Source of the DNA: Sphingomonas horti
GTDB lineage: Bacteria; Pseudomonadota; Alphaproteobacteria; Sphingomonadales; Sphingomonadaceae
Reading direction: 5' to 3'
DNA: 64,000 nucleotides
Assembly (NCBI RefSeq): GCF_009753715.1
Contig: NZ_WQMS01000007.1
Span: 166,745 to 230,744, forward strand
Part shown: positions 16,870-25,627 of the stretch, in pieces
Layout: each line of letters begins with the position of its first letter
Position numbering within the stretch: position 1 is the first letter of the stretch
The notes under the pieces: model-generated
What the model saw: the letters and a program-made list of their open reading frames with translations, nothing else
The model's database searches: none
Told to the model about the DNA's origin: nothing
Program-made: the position numbers and the translations under genes

Positions 16870-17293
16870 GCTGAAGATCGTCCTTGATACGGATATCATT
16901 GTCACGGCGCTCAGGAGCGCGACCGGCGGCAGCAACGCTGTCCTGCGTGAGGCGGCGCTTGGACGCGTGACGCCGCTGGTTACCCCGGCATTGTTCCTCG
17001 AATATGAGGCGGTGCTGAAGCGGCCCGAACAGCGGCTCGCCCATGCACTGGGACTGACGGAAATAGATCGGTTCCTGGCCGCCTTGGCGAGCGCCTGCGA
17101 GCCGGTGGAGGTGAGTTTTCAATGGCGGCCGCAGCTCTCGGACCCGAATGATGAGATGGTCCTGGAAGCGGCGGTCAATGGCCGGGCCGATGCTCTGATC
17201 ACGCACAATGTGCGCGATTTCGCCAGAGGCGCGGAGCGGTTCGGTCTGAGAGTGCTGAAACCGGGTGAATTGTTGAAGGAGTTACCGTCATGA
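16868..17293 (+). CDS. PIN-domain toxin (putative toxin-antitoxin system, PIN family)
   Basis: A 141-aa putative ribonuclease toxin. Acidic active-site residues of the PIN fold are visible: LDTDIIVTAL (Asp7 region), FLEYEAVL (~46), DPNDEMVLEAAV (~93-104) and ALITHNVRDF (~112-121). It overlaps the following RHH-type gene by 4 nt (ATGA), the usual arrangement of a cotranslated pair. Toxin precedes antitoxin, the reverse of the commonest order. Target RNA is unknown. Confidence 0.82.
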   Translation: MLKIVLDTDIIVTALRSATGGSNAVLREAALGRVTPLVTPALFLEYEAVLKRPEQRLAHALGLTEIDRFLAALASACEPVEVSFQWRPQLSDPNDEMVLEAAVNGRADALITHNVRDFARGAERFGLRVLKPGELLKELPS

Positions 17294-17535
17294 GCAAGGC
17301 CTCCTATCCGCTCAAGCTGCCGGCATCGGTCAAGCAAGCGGCCGCGCGGCTGGCCAAGGAAGACGGCGTGTCCCTAAATCAGTGGATTGCGGTTGCCATC
17401 GCCCAGAAGATCGGCGTGGTCGAAACGGCATCCGATTTCCTGAAGCGGCGCGCGGGCAAGGCAGGCGCTGCGGACATGCTGCCGTTTCTCGACGGGGCGA
17501 AGCGCGAGGCGCCGCCAGCCGGCGATGAATTATAA
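17290..17535 (+). CDS. Antitoxin with ribbon-helix-helix/HicB-like domain
   Basis: The 81-aa partner of the PIN toxin. KLPASVKQAAARLAKEDGVSLNQWIAVAIAQKIG at residues ~8-41 has the strand-helix-helix pattern of a HicB/Arc-type DNA-binding antitoxin, and the C-terminal tail is the likely toxin-binding part. Expected to neutralise the toxin and repress the operon at the inverted repeat upstream of 16868. Confidence 0.78.
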   Translation: MSKASYPLKLPASVKQAAARLAKEDGVSLNQWIAVAIAQKIGVVETASDFLKRRAGKAGAADMLPFLDGAKREAPPAGDEL

Positions 17536-17583
17536 CGGCCATGCGTTGATCGCACCGCCAGTCGCTGCTGCCGTCGGTTCAGC

Positions 17584-18582
17584 CTAGCGCCGCGCCGCGA
17601 CGAGCCCGTTTGCCAGTTCCAGCCGTTCCCGCATCGCCGCCTTCAGCGCTCCGGGTTCCTCGATCACCAGATCGCCCGCCCAGGTGAAGAGGTGCTCGGC
17701 CATTTCGCGCAGTCCGCCGGCGGCGAAGCGGATGCGCAGGGAGCCGTCCTCGAGCGGCTCGACCGTCTGGCTCCGATGGAAGCGCCAGGCGCGGGCGCGC
17801 GGCGTGGCGTGGGGGAGGATGCGCAGCGTGACCTCGTGGGTGCCGTCGCGCCAGACGCCGAAACTCTGCGACAGCCACGCGTCCAGGTCGAAGTCATCGG
17901 GCGCGCAGCCGGGCGTGTCGCTCAGCCGCACGTCCAGCATCCGGTCAAGGCGGAACAGCACTGGGTCCAGCTCTGGCTTGCCGTCGCGCGGCGGCAGCTT
18001 GCCGACCAGATAGGTCAGGGGGCCGAAGGCGACGCCGTACGGGATAACGCGCCGCCACTGCGGCTCGCCGTCCTCGCGCGCATAGTCGAACTCGACGCAG
18101 GCGCCCGCCAGAATTGCGTGCTGGATGGTGGTGAGCGTCGCCGGATCGGCTTCCGCGGCAGGGCCGGCGGCCACCATCTTGCGGTTGGCGCGTGCCAGCA
18201 ACTCCAGGTCCGGGTCGAGCCGCCGCTTCTCGCGGTCATCCAGCGCGCCCTTCACTTTGGCGAGCAGGCTGGCGAGCAAGGCCGCGCGAGGCGAGTCCTC
18301 GATCAGCCGCGCATCCGCCTCGGCCTGCAGAGCGGCCAGCTCCTCGGGCGTCGGTCGGGTATAAACGCGGCGCAGGGAACCCAGGATCCGGAAGCGCTTG
18401 CGTGCCCCGTCCGCCTGCTCATCGAGGTCAAAATGCAGCGCGATCACGTCGCGCATCCGCTCGGCCGTGCGGCGATTGACGCCGACTGCCTCAGCCATGT
18501 CGTCAAGCGTCAGCCCCTCCGCGCTCTCGCTGAGCGCGTGCACCAGCGACAGCAGCCGATCCAGCTTGGCCATTCGCGTCAT
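17584..18582 (-). CDS. HTH-WYL domain transcriptional regulator
   Basis: The 332-aa regulator has an N-terminal winged helix (LTLDDMAEAVGVNRRTAERMRDVI, ~24-48), a helical linker, a WYL ligand-binding domain (VEFDYAREDGEPQWRRVIPYGV, ~160-185) and a C-terminal extension. Such regulators are often found in defence islands (BrxR/CapW group), where they repress defence genes until a signal binds. Its position among defence remnants fits, but its target here is unclear because neighbouring defence genes are broken. Confidence 0.85.
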   Translation of the reverse strand: MTRMAKLDRLLSLVHALSESAEGLTLDDMAEAVGVNRRTAERMRDVIALHFDLDEQADGARKRFRILGSLRRVYTRPTPEELAALQAEADARLIEDSPRAALLASLLAKVKGALDDREKRRLDPDLELLARANRKMVAAGPAAEADPATLTTIQHAILAGACVEFDYAREDGEPQWRRVIPYGVAFGPLTYLVGKLPPRDGKPELDPVLFRLDRMLDVRLSDTPGCAPDDFDLDAWLSQSFGVWRDGTHEVTLRILPHATPRARAWRFHRSQTVEPLEDGSLRIRFAAGGLREMAEHLFTWAGDLVIEEPGALKAAMRERLELANGLVAARR

Positions 18583-18614
18583 GCGGCAATCCCCCTTGCC
18601 GCTTAGTCGGACAA

Positions 18615-19022
18615 TCAGGCCTGGTTTGTGAAGGGGTTTCGGATGCAGAGCCCACCCTCAATCTCCATCCCGTTCTGCATATCTTCTGAATAGAGCAGGT
18701 CGCACCGCGCTTGCAGCGCCGCGGCGACGATCAAGGCGTCATAGACGGAAAGGCCGTACCGCTCCGCCAGCCACAGCGCATGTGTGTGGGTTTTCAGGTC
18801 GACCGGGTGGATCGCGCGCGCCAGAGCGCGGATGGAGGCCAGCCCATCCCTGACCTGCCGCCAGTCGAAGCCGAGCTTGCGCCGCGCCACATTGGCAAAC
18901 TCGTTCAGGACCTGCACGCTGACGTCGTTGCCCTCGGCCAGCAGCCGTTCGGCAACCGTGGCGCGCGGATCGTCGGCGAACGCATAAACGAGGACGTTGG
19001 TATCGAGGAACGCCCGCGCCAT
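18615..19022 (-). CDS. vapC: PIN-domain toxin, VapC type
   Basis: A 135-aa PIN ribonuclease: FLDTNVLVYAFADD (first Asp, residues 5-18), LNEFANVARR (Glu, ~39), LSVYDALIVAAALQ (Asp, ~91) and LLYSEDMQNGM (Asp, ~112) make the four-acid active site. Its ATG immediately follows the stop of the antitoxin gene. VapC enzymes cleave specific tRNAs or rRNA; the target here is not deducible. Confidence 0.88.
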   Translation of the reverse strand: MARAFLDTNVLVYAFADDPRATVAERLLAEGNDVSVQVLNEFANVARRKLGFDWRQVRDGLASIRALARAIHPVDLKTHTHALWLAERYGLSVYDALIVAAALQARCDLLYSEDMQNGMEIEGGLCIRNPFTNQA

Positions 19023-19256
19023 TCAGCGGCGCTCGTTCGCCTCGTCGCGATCGAAGCTCCACCCGGGAGGGAGCGGCCGCCGCAGCTTCCGGATCGTCTC
19101 CAGCGCGCGCAGCCGCACCTGGTCGCGATCAACCACGAACGAACCATCGCCGGCGACGCGCACCTGTATGTCGTCGCCTTCCTTCAGCGCTAGTGCCTCA
19201 ACGACAGCGGCGGGAAGGCGGATCGCAAGGCTGTTTCCCCATCGCGCGACCTGCAT
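19023..19256 (-). CDS. vapB: AbrB/MazE-type antitoxin, VapB
   Basis: A 77-aa swapped-hairpin antitoxin: MQVARWGNSLAIRLPAAVVEALALKEGDDIQV at residues 1-32 is the AbrB fold and the ERR tail end is the toxin-binding arm. The frame is open upstream, but AGGAGCCG directly before ATG 19256 and the family N-terminus fix the start. Upstream lies a perfect palindrome at 19269-19291. It is expected to repress its own operon. Confidence 0.88.
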   Translation of the reverse strand: MQVARWGNSLAIRLPAAVVEALALKEGDDIQVRVAGDGSFVVDRDQVRLRALETIRKLRRPLPPGWSFDRDEANERR

Positions 19257-19268
19257 GAAACGGCTCCT

Positions 19269-19291
19269 GATATACATGATCAATGTATATC
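19269..19291 (-). promoter_or_regulatory. Perfect palindromic operator of vapBC
   Basis: GATATACAT-GATCA-ATGTATATC, 9-bp perfect arms, begins 13 nt upstream of the vapB start in an A+T-rich patch. This is the position where VapBC complexes bind to autoregulate. Confidence 0.75.
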
Positions 19292-19324
19292 TTTCACGGT
19301 GTCGAGTCAAGTTGGGGCCGGGCT

Positions 19325-19651
19325 TCACACCTCCACCGCGTCTAGCACTGTCCGTCCGAGGACGAGCTTGCCGTCCGCGTACACCATCGTCACTTCCGGG
19401 CCGTCGAGCCGGGGCGCCAATGCGTGCAGCACGGCGCCGGGAACGCGGATCGGGGATGGCCAGCTCCCTCTGGCCGACACGTCGTAGGCGGCATCGGCGG
19501 AACGGAACGCCAGGCCATCCGGACCGGCCGTGATGATCAGCGGAAATGCCTTCAGGTCACTGCGTCGCTTTCGCCAGGTGGAGATTTTGCGCGCGCCATC
19601 GATCGCTTCGATCAGATCGGTCTTAGCGATGGTCATTTGCCAGATCTGCAT
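19325..19651 (-). CDS. Hypothetical 108-aa protein
   Basis: ATG with GGAGACGGC in front. The sequence alternates short strands (LKAFPLIITAGPDGLAFRSADAAYDV; VTMVYADGKLVLGRT) around a PIRVPGAVLHALAPRL helix, a pattern like a single sliding-clamp-type domain, though I cannot confirm homology. It lies between the vapB operator and the McrC remnant on the same strand. No function assigned. Confidence 0.6.
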   Translation of the reverse strand: MQIWQMTIAKTDLIEAIDGARKISTWRKRRSDLKAFPLIITAGPDGLAFRSADAAYDVSARGSWPSPIRVPGAVLHALAPRLDGPEVTMVYADGKLVLGRTVLDAVEV

Positions 19652-19670
19652 GCCGTCTCCTTTCAGCTGC

Positions 19671-19895
19671 TCACGCCGCGCTCGCGGTCATCGCCGGACA
19701 GAGCGGGCGGAGGAGATTGCCAAGCGCCGCTGTGCAGTCTCTGCGGGAAGCGCTGATGTCCACCGTCGCCACCTCCAGCCGCGCGCCGCTGGGTACGGCG
19801 ATACGATGCAGCCCGAGCGAGCCCGGGGCGGCAAGGGCACGGTGATGCGGGTAGAGCAGCATCAGCCGGTCGACGCGGTAGAGCTGGGCGTAGCC
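19671..19895 (-). pseudogene. McrC-like restriction subunit, C-terminal remnant
   Basis: About 74 codons reading GYAQLYRVDRLMLLYPHH, then LGLHRIAVPSGARLEVATVDIS, and ending in a stop. This resembles the nuclease-domain C-terminus of McrC (YAQxY, LLYPHH, ATVD motifs), the partner of the McrB GTPase in modified-cytosine restriction. Everything upstream is replaced, in a different frame, by the cas9 remnant; the join is at about 19895-19900. No mcrB is present. Assignment rests on motif resemblance. Confidence 0.55.
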
Positions 19896-20296
19896 CCGGA
19901 TTTGAAGCCGCGGCGCTTTGCGATATGGCCGAGGGCGACGGCGAACTCCGCAGGGACCAAAAGCTTGTCGAGCCCGCGCGCGCGGAGATCCCAGGGATCG
20001 AGACCGGCCCGTTTCAGTGCGTCGGGCTCGTGCCCAGCCAACAATCCATGCTGGTGGAATAGGCGGCGCACGTCGGCCATTCGCTTGGCGCGGCGTCGGA
20101 TGACGCGACGCAGCAGGCGGTTGCCGCGTCGAATCTGGTTGGTTGGCGTGCGTTCCTTGTCCGTCTCCGGAACATCGAACATCCAACTGCCCAACGCGAC
20201 GACTTCTCCGGCGTCACCTTCGCGCAGGGGATGGCGCAGCACCGCCCATCCGCAAGACGCGATGCCAAGATCGATACCAAAGACGAGCCCGCTCAT
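19862..20296 (-). pseudogene. cas9: Type II CRISPR Cas9, N-terminal remnant
   Basis: The 144-codon frame starts MSGLVFGIDLGIASCGWAVL, the RuvC-I motif with the catalytic aspartate at residue 9. Next come MFDVPET, an arginine-rich bridge helix (RRGNRLLRRVIRRRAKRMADVRRLF, ~58-82), and the start of the recognition lobe (LDPWDLRARGLDKLLVPAEFAVALGHIAKRRGFKS). After residue ~135 it runs out of frame into McrC-like sequence and stops. Full Cas9 proteins exceed ~1000 aa, so HNH, RuvC-II/III and PAM-interacting domains are gone. AAGGGGGAAACG precedes ATG, so the fragment may still be translated. No cas1/cas2 here. Confidence 0.85.
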
Positions 20297-20344
20297 CGTT
20301 TCCCCCTTGCGTGCAAAAAAGCGCCTTGACCGGCGTACGTCAAT

Positions 20345-20515
20345 CGGCGAGCGTGGCTGTGGCAAATCGGTAGGGAAGCCACGGTAACAGTTTGACTTCG
20401 CTGAGAAGGATGCCTTCGGGCCTGAATCCCTTACGGGAGATTCCTGAAAAGAAGTCCACTGATACAGAGGTTTCTCTGTTCATAGGCCCCCATCGGGAGA
20501 CCGGTGGGGGCTTTT
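20345..20515 (+). ncRNA. Candidate tracrRNA, divergent from the cas9 remnant
   Basis: A ~170-nt gene-free stretch starts about 50 bp upstream of the cas9 remnant on the other strand. It contains an arm pair CGTGGCT (20352-20358) / AGCCACG (20377-20383), a GCC-TTCG-GGC tetraloop hairpin (20412-20421), a GAATC..GATTC hairpin (~20423-20441), an ACAGAG-GTTT-CTCTGT hairpin (20464-20479) and a strong terminator. TTGACC at 20326 could be its -35 box. Order (possible anti-repeat, hairpins, terminator) and location fit a type II tracrRNA. The anti-repeat cannot be proven because no array is present. It could be another structured RNA. Confidence 0.5.
20486..20515 (+). terminator. Rho-independent terminator of the candidate tracrRNA
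   Basis: GCCCCCATCGG-GAGA-CCGGTGGGGGC followed by TTTT. It has an 11-bp stem with one G-T wobble and lies 134 bp before the Fic start. Confidence 0.85.
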
Positions 20516-20648
20516 GCGTGGCCGCAAAGTCTTCGTTTGTGCTACTAAAACTGGCCGAACTAACCGGCATGCGCAAATCTCGCTACGTGCTATAGGGCCT
20601 GAAAATCCGTCCTTTTCAACCGGCACGGAAACCGGCACAAGAACCGGC

Positions 20649-21869
20649 ATGGATGTCAGCGCGATGGAGCCGATGCTGCCCGAGGAGGCGGAGCGCAGCC
20701 TGGATGATCTGACGTTCGAGCTGATCCGGGAAGCGAGCATGCTTGCGGGTCGCCTCAACCCGACCGTTCAAGGCGGTATAGGCGCGCTCGTGCGGTCGAT
20801 GAACTGCTATTATTCGAACCTGATCGAAGGCCATGACACGCATCCGCGCGATATCGACCGGGCGCTGGCGCAGGATTTTTCGGCCGAGCCGACGAAGCGC
20901 GCGCTACAGCTCGAGGCCGTCGCGCATATCGAGGTGCAGCGCCGGATCGACGAGGGGGGCGACCCGCCTGACTGGCCGGCGAGCGGCGCCTATGCGCAAT
21001 GGCTGCACCGCAGCTTCTGCGCGCGGCTTCCCGAAGAATTGCTATGGGTCGAGAACCCCGACACCGCGGAGCGGCTTCGGGTCGTGCCGGGCGAACTCCG
21101 CAGGCGCGGTGTCGCTGTCGGCCGTCACATCCCGCCCGACGCGGACGAGCTGCCGCGCTTCATGGCCCGCTTTGATCAAGCCTATGATCCGAAACGGCTC
21201 AACCAGGTCCGGCAGGTCCAATCGGTGGGGGCGGTTCACCATCGGCTGCTGTGGATTCATCCGTTCCTCGACGGCAATGGCCGCGTCGCCCGGCTGATGA
21301 GCCACGCCTTGTTCAAGCGTGTCGGGATCGGCTCCAGCCTGTGGTCGGTCTCGCGCGGCCTCGCGCGCAATGCCGAACGCTACAAGGCGCTGCTGCAAGC
21401 GGCCGATGGGCCGAGGCGGGGCGACCGCGACGGCCGCGGTAACCTGACCCAGGCCGGGCTGGTCGCATTCTGCGGCTTCTTCCTCGAGGCCTGCCTTGAC
21501 CAGGTTCGTTACATGACGTCGGTGTTGGAGCCGCAGCAGCTCCTGCGCCGCATCGAGATCTACACCGAGGACGAAGCGCGGGCCGGACGCCTGCCCAAGG
21601 GCGCGTATCCGATCCTGCGCGAAGCCCTGCTGGCAGGCGAGCTGTCGCGTGGCGAAGCGGGCCGGCTCAGCGGTTATCAGGAGCGCAAAGGTCGCGAAGT
21701 GGTGTCCACACTCCTCAAGCACGGCCTGCTCGTCGCAACCGACGCCAGCCACAAGTCGGCCGTCCGGCTCGGCTTTCCGATCGACGTGGTCGAGCGCTGG
21801 TTCCCGCGTCTGTACCCGGCCGGGTTGGCGTCACGTGAACAGCCTGGCTGTCCGGTCATTGCCCACTGA
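20649..21869 (+). CDS. Fic-family protein (AMPylase fold) with N-terminal inhibitory motif
   Basis: About 406 aa. The Fic active-site motif HPFLDGNGRVARL lies near residue 200; the histidine and the GNGR anion-binding loop are intact. Near residue 58, SNLIEGHDTHP matches the S/TxxxE(G/N) inhibitory helix, so this is a class II self-inhibited Fic protein. A C-terminal winged-helix-like region (ELSRGEAGRLSGYQERKGREVVSTLLKHGLL) follows. I chose ATG 20649 because it gives the family N-terminus; the frame is open further up into the RNA terminator. The last ~15 codons run into the antisense restriction remnant, suggesting a junction just after FPRLYPA. Confidence 0.88.
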   Translation: MDVSAMEPMLPEEAERSLDDLTFELIREASMLAGRLNPTVQGGIGALVRSMNCYYSNLIEGHDTHPRDIDRALAQDFSAEPTKRALQLEAVAHIEVQRRIDEGGDPPDWPASGAYAQWLHRSFCARLPEELLWVENPDTAERLRVVPGELRRRGVAVGRHIPPDADELPRFMARFDQAYDPKRLNQVRQVQSVGAVHHRLLWIHPFLDGNGRVARLMSHALFKRVGIGSSLWSVSRGLARNAERYKALLQAADGPRRGDRDGRGNLTQAGLVAFCGFFLEACLDQVRYMTSVLEPQQLLRRIEIYTEDEARAGRLPKGAYPILREALLAGELSRGEAGRLSGYQERKGREVVSTLLKHGLLVATDASHKSAVRLGFPIDVVERWFPRLYPAGLASREQPGCPVIAH

Positions 21870-22503
21870 TCGTAATGCCGGGGGTCACGATCAGGAACCC
21901 GCGCGAGAACCGCTTCGCGTTCGGATGGCGGACCGCATTAACCGTCTGCCACGCGATCAGCATCGCCATGACGGTCGTCTTGCCCGCGCCCGTCGCGAGC
22001 TTCAGCGCCATGCGCAGCAGCTCCAGGTTCGAGGCGGCGTTGGCTGCTTCCAGGTGTGTCCAGAAGCGCCGGCCTTGGGCCGAGGATTTGGGCGCGACTT
22101 CGGTCAGCCAGATGACCGTCTCGACCGCCTCCACCTGGCAGAAGAACGGGCGTTGGTTCGCGAAGGGATGATTGCGCCAGTGGCGCAACAACCGAGCGGT
22201 GGAGGGCGTCACCTGCCACTGGCTCTCAGGCAGGTGTCGCCAGCTCTCGACCGCGGAGCGGATGCCGTTGATGACTTCGGTCGGGTTATATTCCTGACCC
22301 AGCTCGTCGGCGAGGAAGTCCGGTTGCGCCGCCGCCTTGCCCTTGATCTTCTTCGGCTTCGGAATGGGCGACACAAGCGCGCTGGGACGACGGTTCGGCT
22401 TGACGACCGCGGTTGGCTGCCCGCTTGCGTCCAGCTCCCAATGCTGCGTCGGCTCCTCGTAAGGCGAGTTGAGGATCGGCGAGTCGAAGAAGGCGCTACT
22501 CAT
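21856..22503 (-). pseudogene. Restriction endonuclease DEAD/DEAH helicase subunit, N-terminal remnant
   Basis: The frame starts MSSAFFDSPILNSPYEEPTQ and reads about 215 codons, including FFCQVEAVETVIWLTE (Q-motif-like region) and the Walker A motif LATGAGKTTVMAMLIAW near residue 180. It ends a few residues after the following strand (GFLIVTPGITI). Type III Res-like restriction helicases of this group are roughly 900-1000 aa, so most of the helicase and the nuclease are missing. The break point coincides with the 3' end of the convergent Fic gene. No methyltransferase gene is intact nearby. Confidence 0.78.
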
Positions 22504-22649
22504 CGCAGGCCTCGCCGAATACGCGTCCGCAAGCGGATGGACGCCAAAAAGCCCCGCCGTCTCATGTGTTTGCCTCCCGGGCGATGTCTTATCGCGACGT
22601 GGTAGACGAGGCGAGCGACAAATTTGGTCGCAAGATTGGGGCACGCCTT

Positions 22650-22742
22650 CTATTTGCCTGGACTTCGCGTGGCGATCAGAGCCTGCTCGTCACGCCACTC
22701 GTCCAGCTCGTGGCGCGCGAGGAAGCCGTTCAGATCGAGCAT
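22650..22742 (-). pseudogene. Truncated copy of the membrane-gene start found at 16557
   Basis: Thirty codons: MLDLNGFLARHELDEWRDEQ then ALIATRSPGK and a stop. The first ~24 codons match the gene at 15865-16557 with one substitution in that stretch and a later Val-to-Ala change. After that the sequence is unrelated. It sits directly downstream of uvrB on the same strand. Confidence 0.75.
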
Positions 22743-22787
22743 CTTTCCTTGGGCGGCAGATCAGCACGCGGGCGACGCCGGCGCAAG
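22671..22787. repeat. Direct repeat, copy B
   Basis: Second copy of the ~120-bp sequence at 16486-16605, same orientation, with a 3-bp deletion in the leader. It contains the leader and first codons of the truncated membrane gene. The rest of the 22504-22813 interval has no further recognisable gene. Confidence 0.85.
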
Positions 22788-22813
22788 CTCTGAGCATTGC
22801 GCTAGATAGCTGC

Positions 22814-25003
<2,190 letters not shown>

Positions 25004-25068
25004 GGCTTGTCGATATGGTCCCGGCGAGCCGCCATCGCAACGACAGGCGGGACAAGGGGGATTGCCTG

Positions 25069-25620
25069 ATGAGGATGACGATCGCGCTCGCGCTGCTGGC
25101 GCTCGCCGCGTGCAACAAGGAGCCGGAGCTGAAGCTCAAGAACGCGACGGCGGAAGAAGTCGCCGCCAAGGCAAAGGCAGCGGGCGCAGGCGAGATGCGG
25201 CCGGAGCCGGGCCAGTGGAAAGTCGTGACGACGATGAAGCTGCTGGAGGTCGAAGGCGTTCCCGAAGCCGCCGCGGCGCAGATGAAGGGCGCGCTCGCCC
25301 GCACCGCGACCAACCTGAAATGCCTGACCCCGGAGGACTTGCAGAAGCCGAACGTCTTCGCGGGCCGCGAGAACAGCCGCTGTAAGTATGACGAGTTCGA
25401 CATGAAGGGCGGCAAGATCAAGGCGACGATGCACTGCCCCGGCCAGTCGGGCGGCGAGATGGGGATGACGCTGGACGGCGCCTACACGCCGCAATCCTAT
25501 AACGTGCTCGCGACGATGGACATGCAGATGCCGACTGCGGGCCAGAGCATGAAGATGACGATGCAGGCGAACGGCACGCGGATCGGCGAATGCCCTGCCG
25601 AGCCGGCGAAGGGCGGCTGA
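25069..25620 (+). CDS. DUF3617-type lipoprotein
   Basis: The 183-aa protein begins [20 protein letters not shown], a lipoprotein signal with lipobox LAAC. The mature part has [16 protein letters not shown], paired cysteines (LKCLTPE and SRCKYDEF, then MHCPG and GECPAE) and strand repeats typical of DUF3617. It is predicted to be periplasmic and membrane-anchored; function unknown. GGGGGA lies before ATG. Confidence 0.8.
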   Translation: MRMTIALALLALAACNKEPELKLKNATAEEVAAKAKAAGAGEMRPEPGQWKVVTTMKLLEVEGVPEAAAAQMKGALARTATNLKCLTPEDLQKPNVFAGRENSRCKYDEFDMKGGKIKATMHCPGQSGGEMGMTLDGAYTPQSYNVLATMDMQMPTAGQSMKMTMQANGTRIGECPAEPAKGG

Positions 25621-25627
25621 CCGTGCG

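Noticed and set aside
20514..20648. N-terminal extension of Fic from 20514
   Set aside because: It would begin inside the RNA terminator and encode low-complexity Thr/Gly sequence; the family N-terminus starts at 20649.
22566..22793. Plus-strand frame starting MFASRAMSYRDVVDEASDKF
   Set aside because: Its second half is antisense to the duplicated membrane-gene start, and no ribosome site or family is seen.
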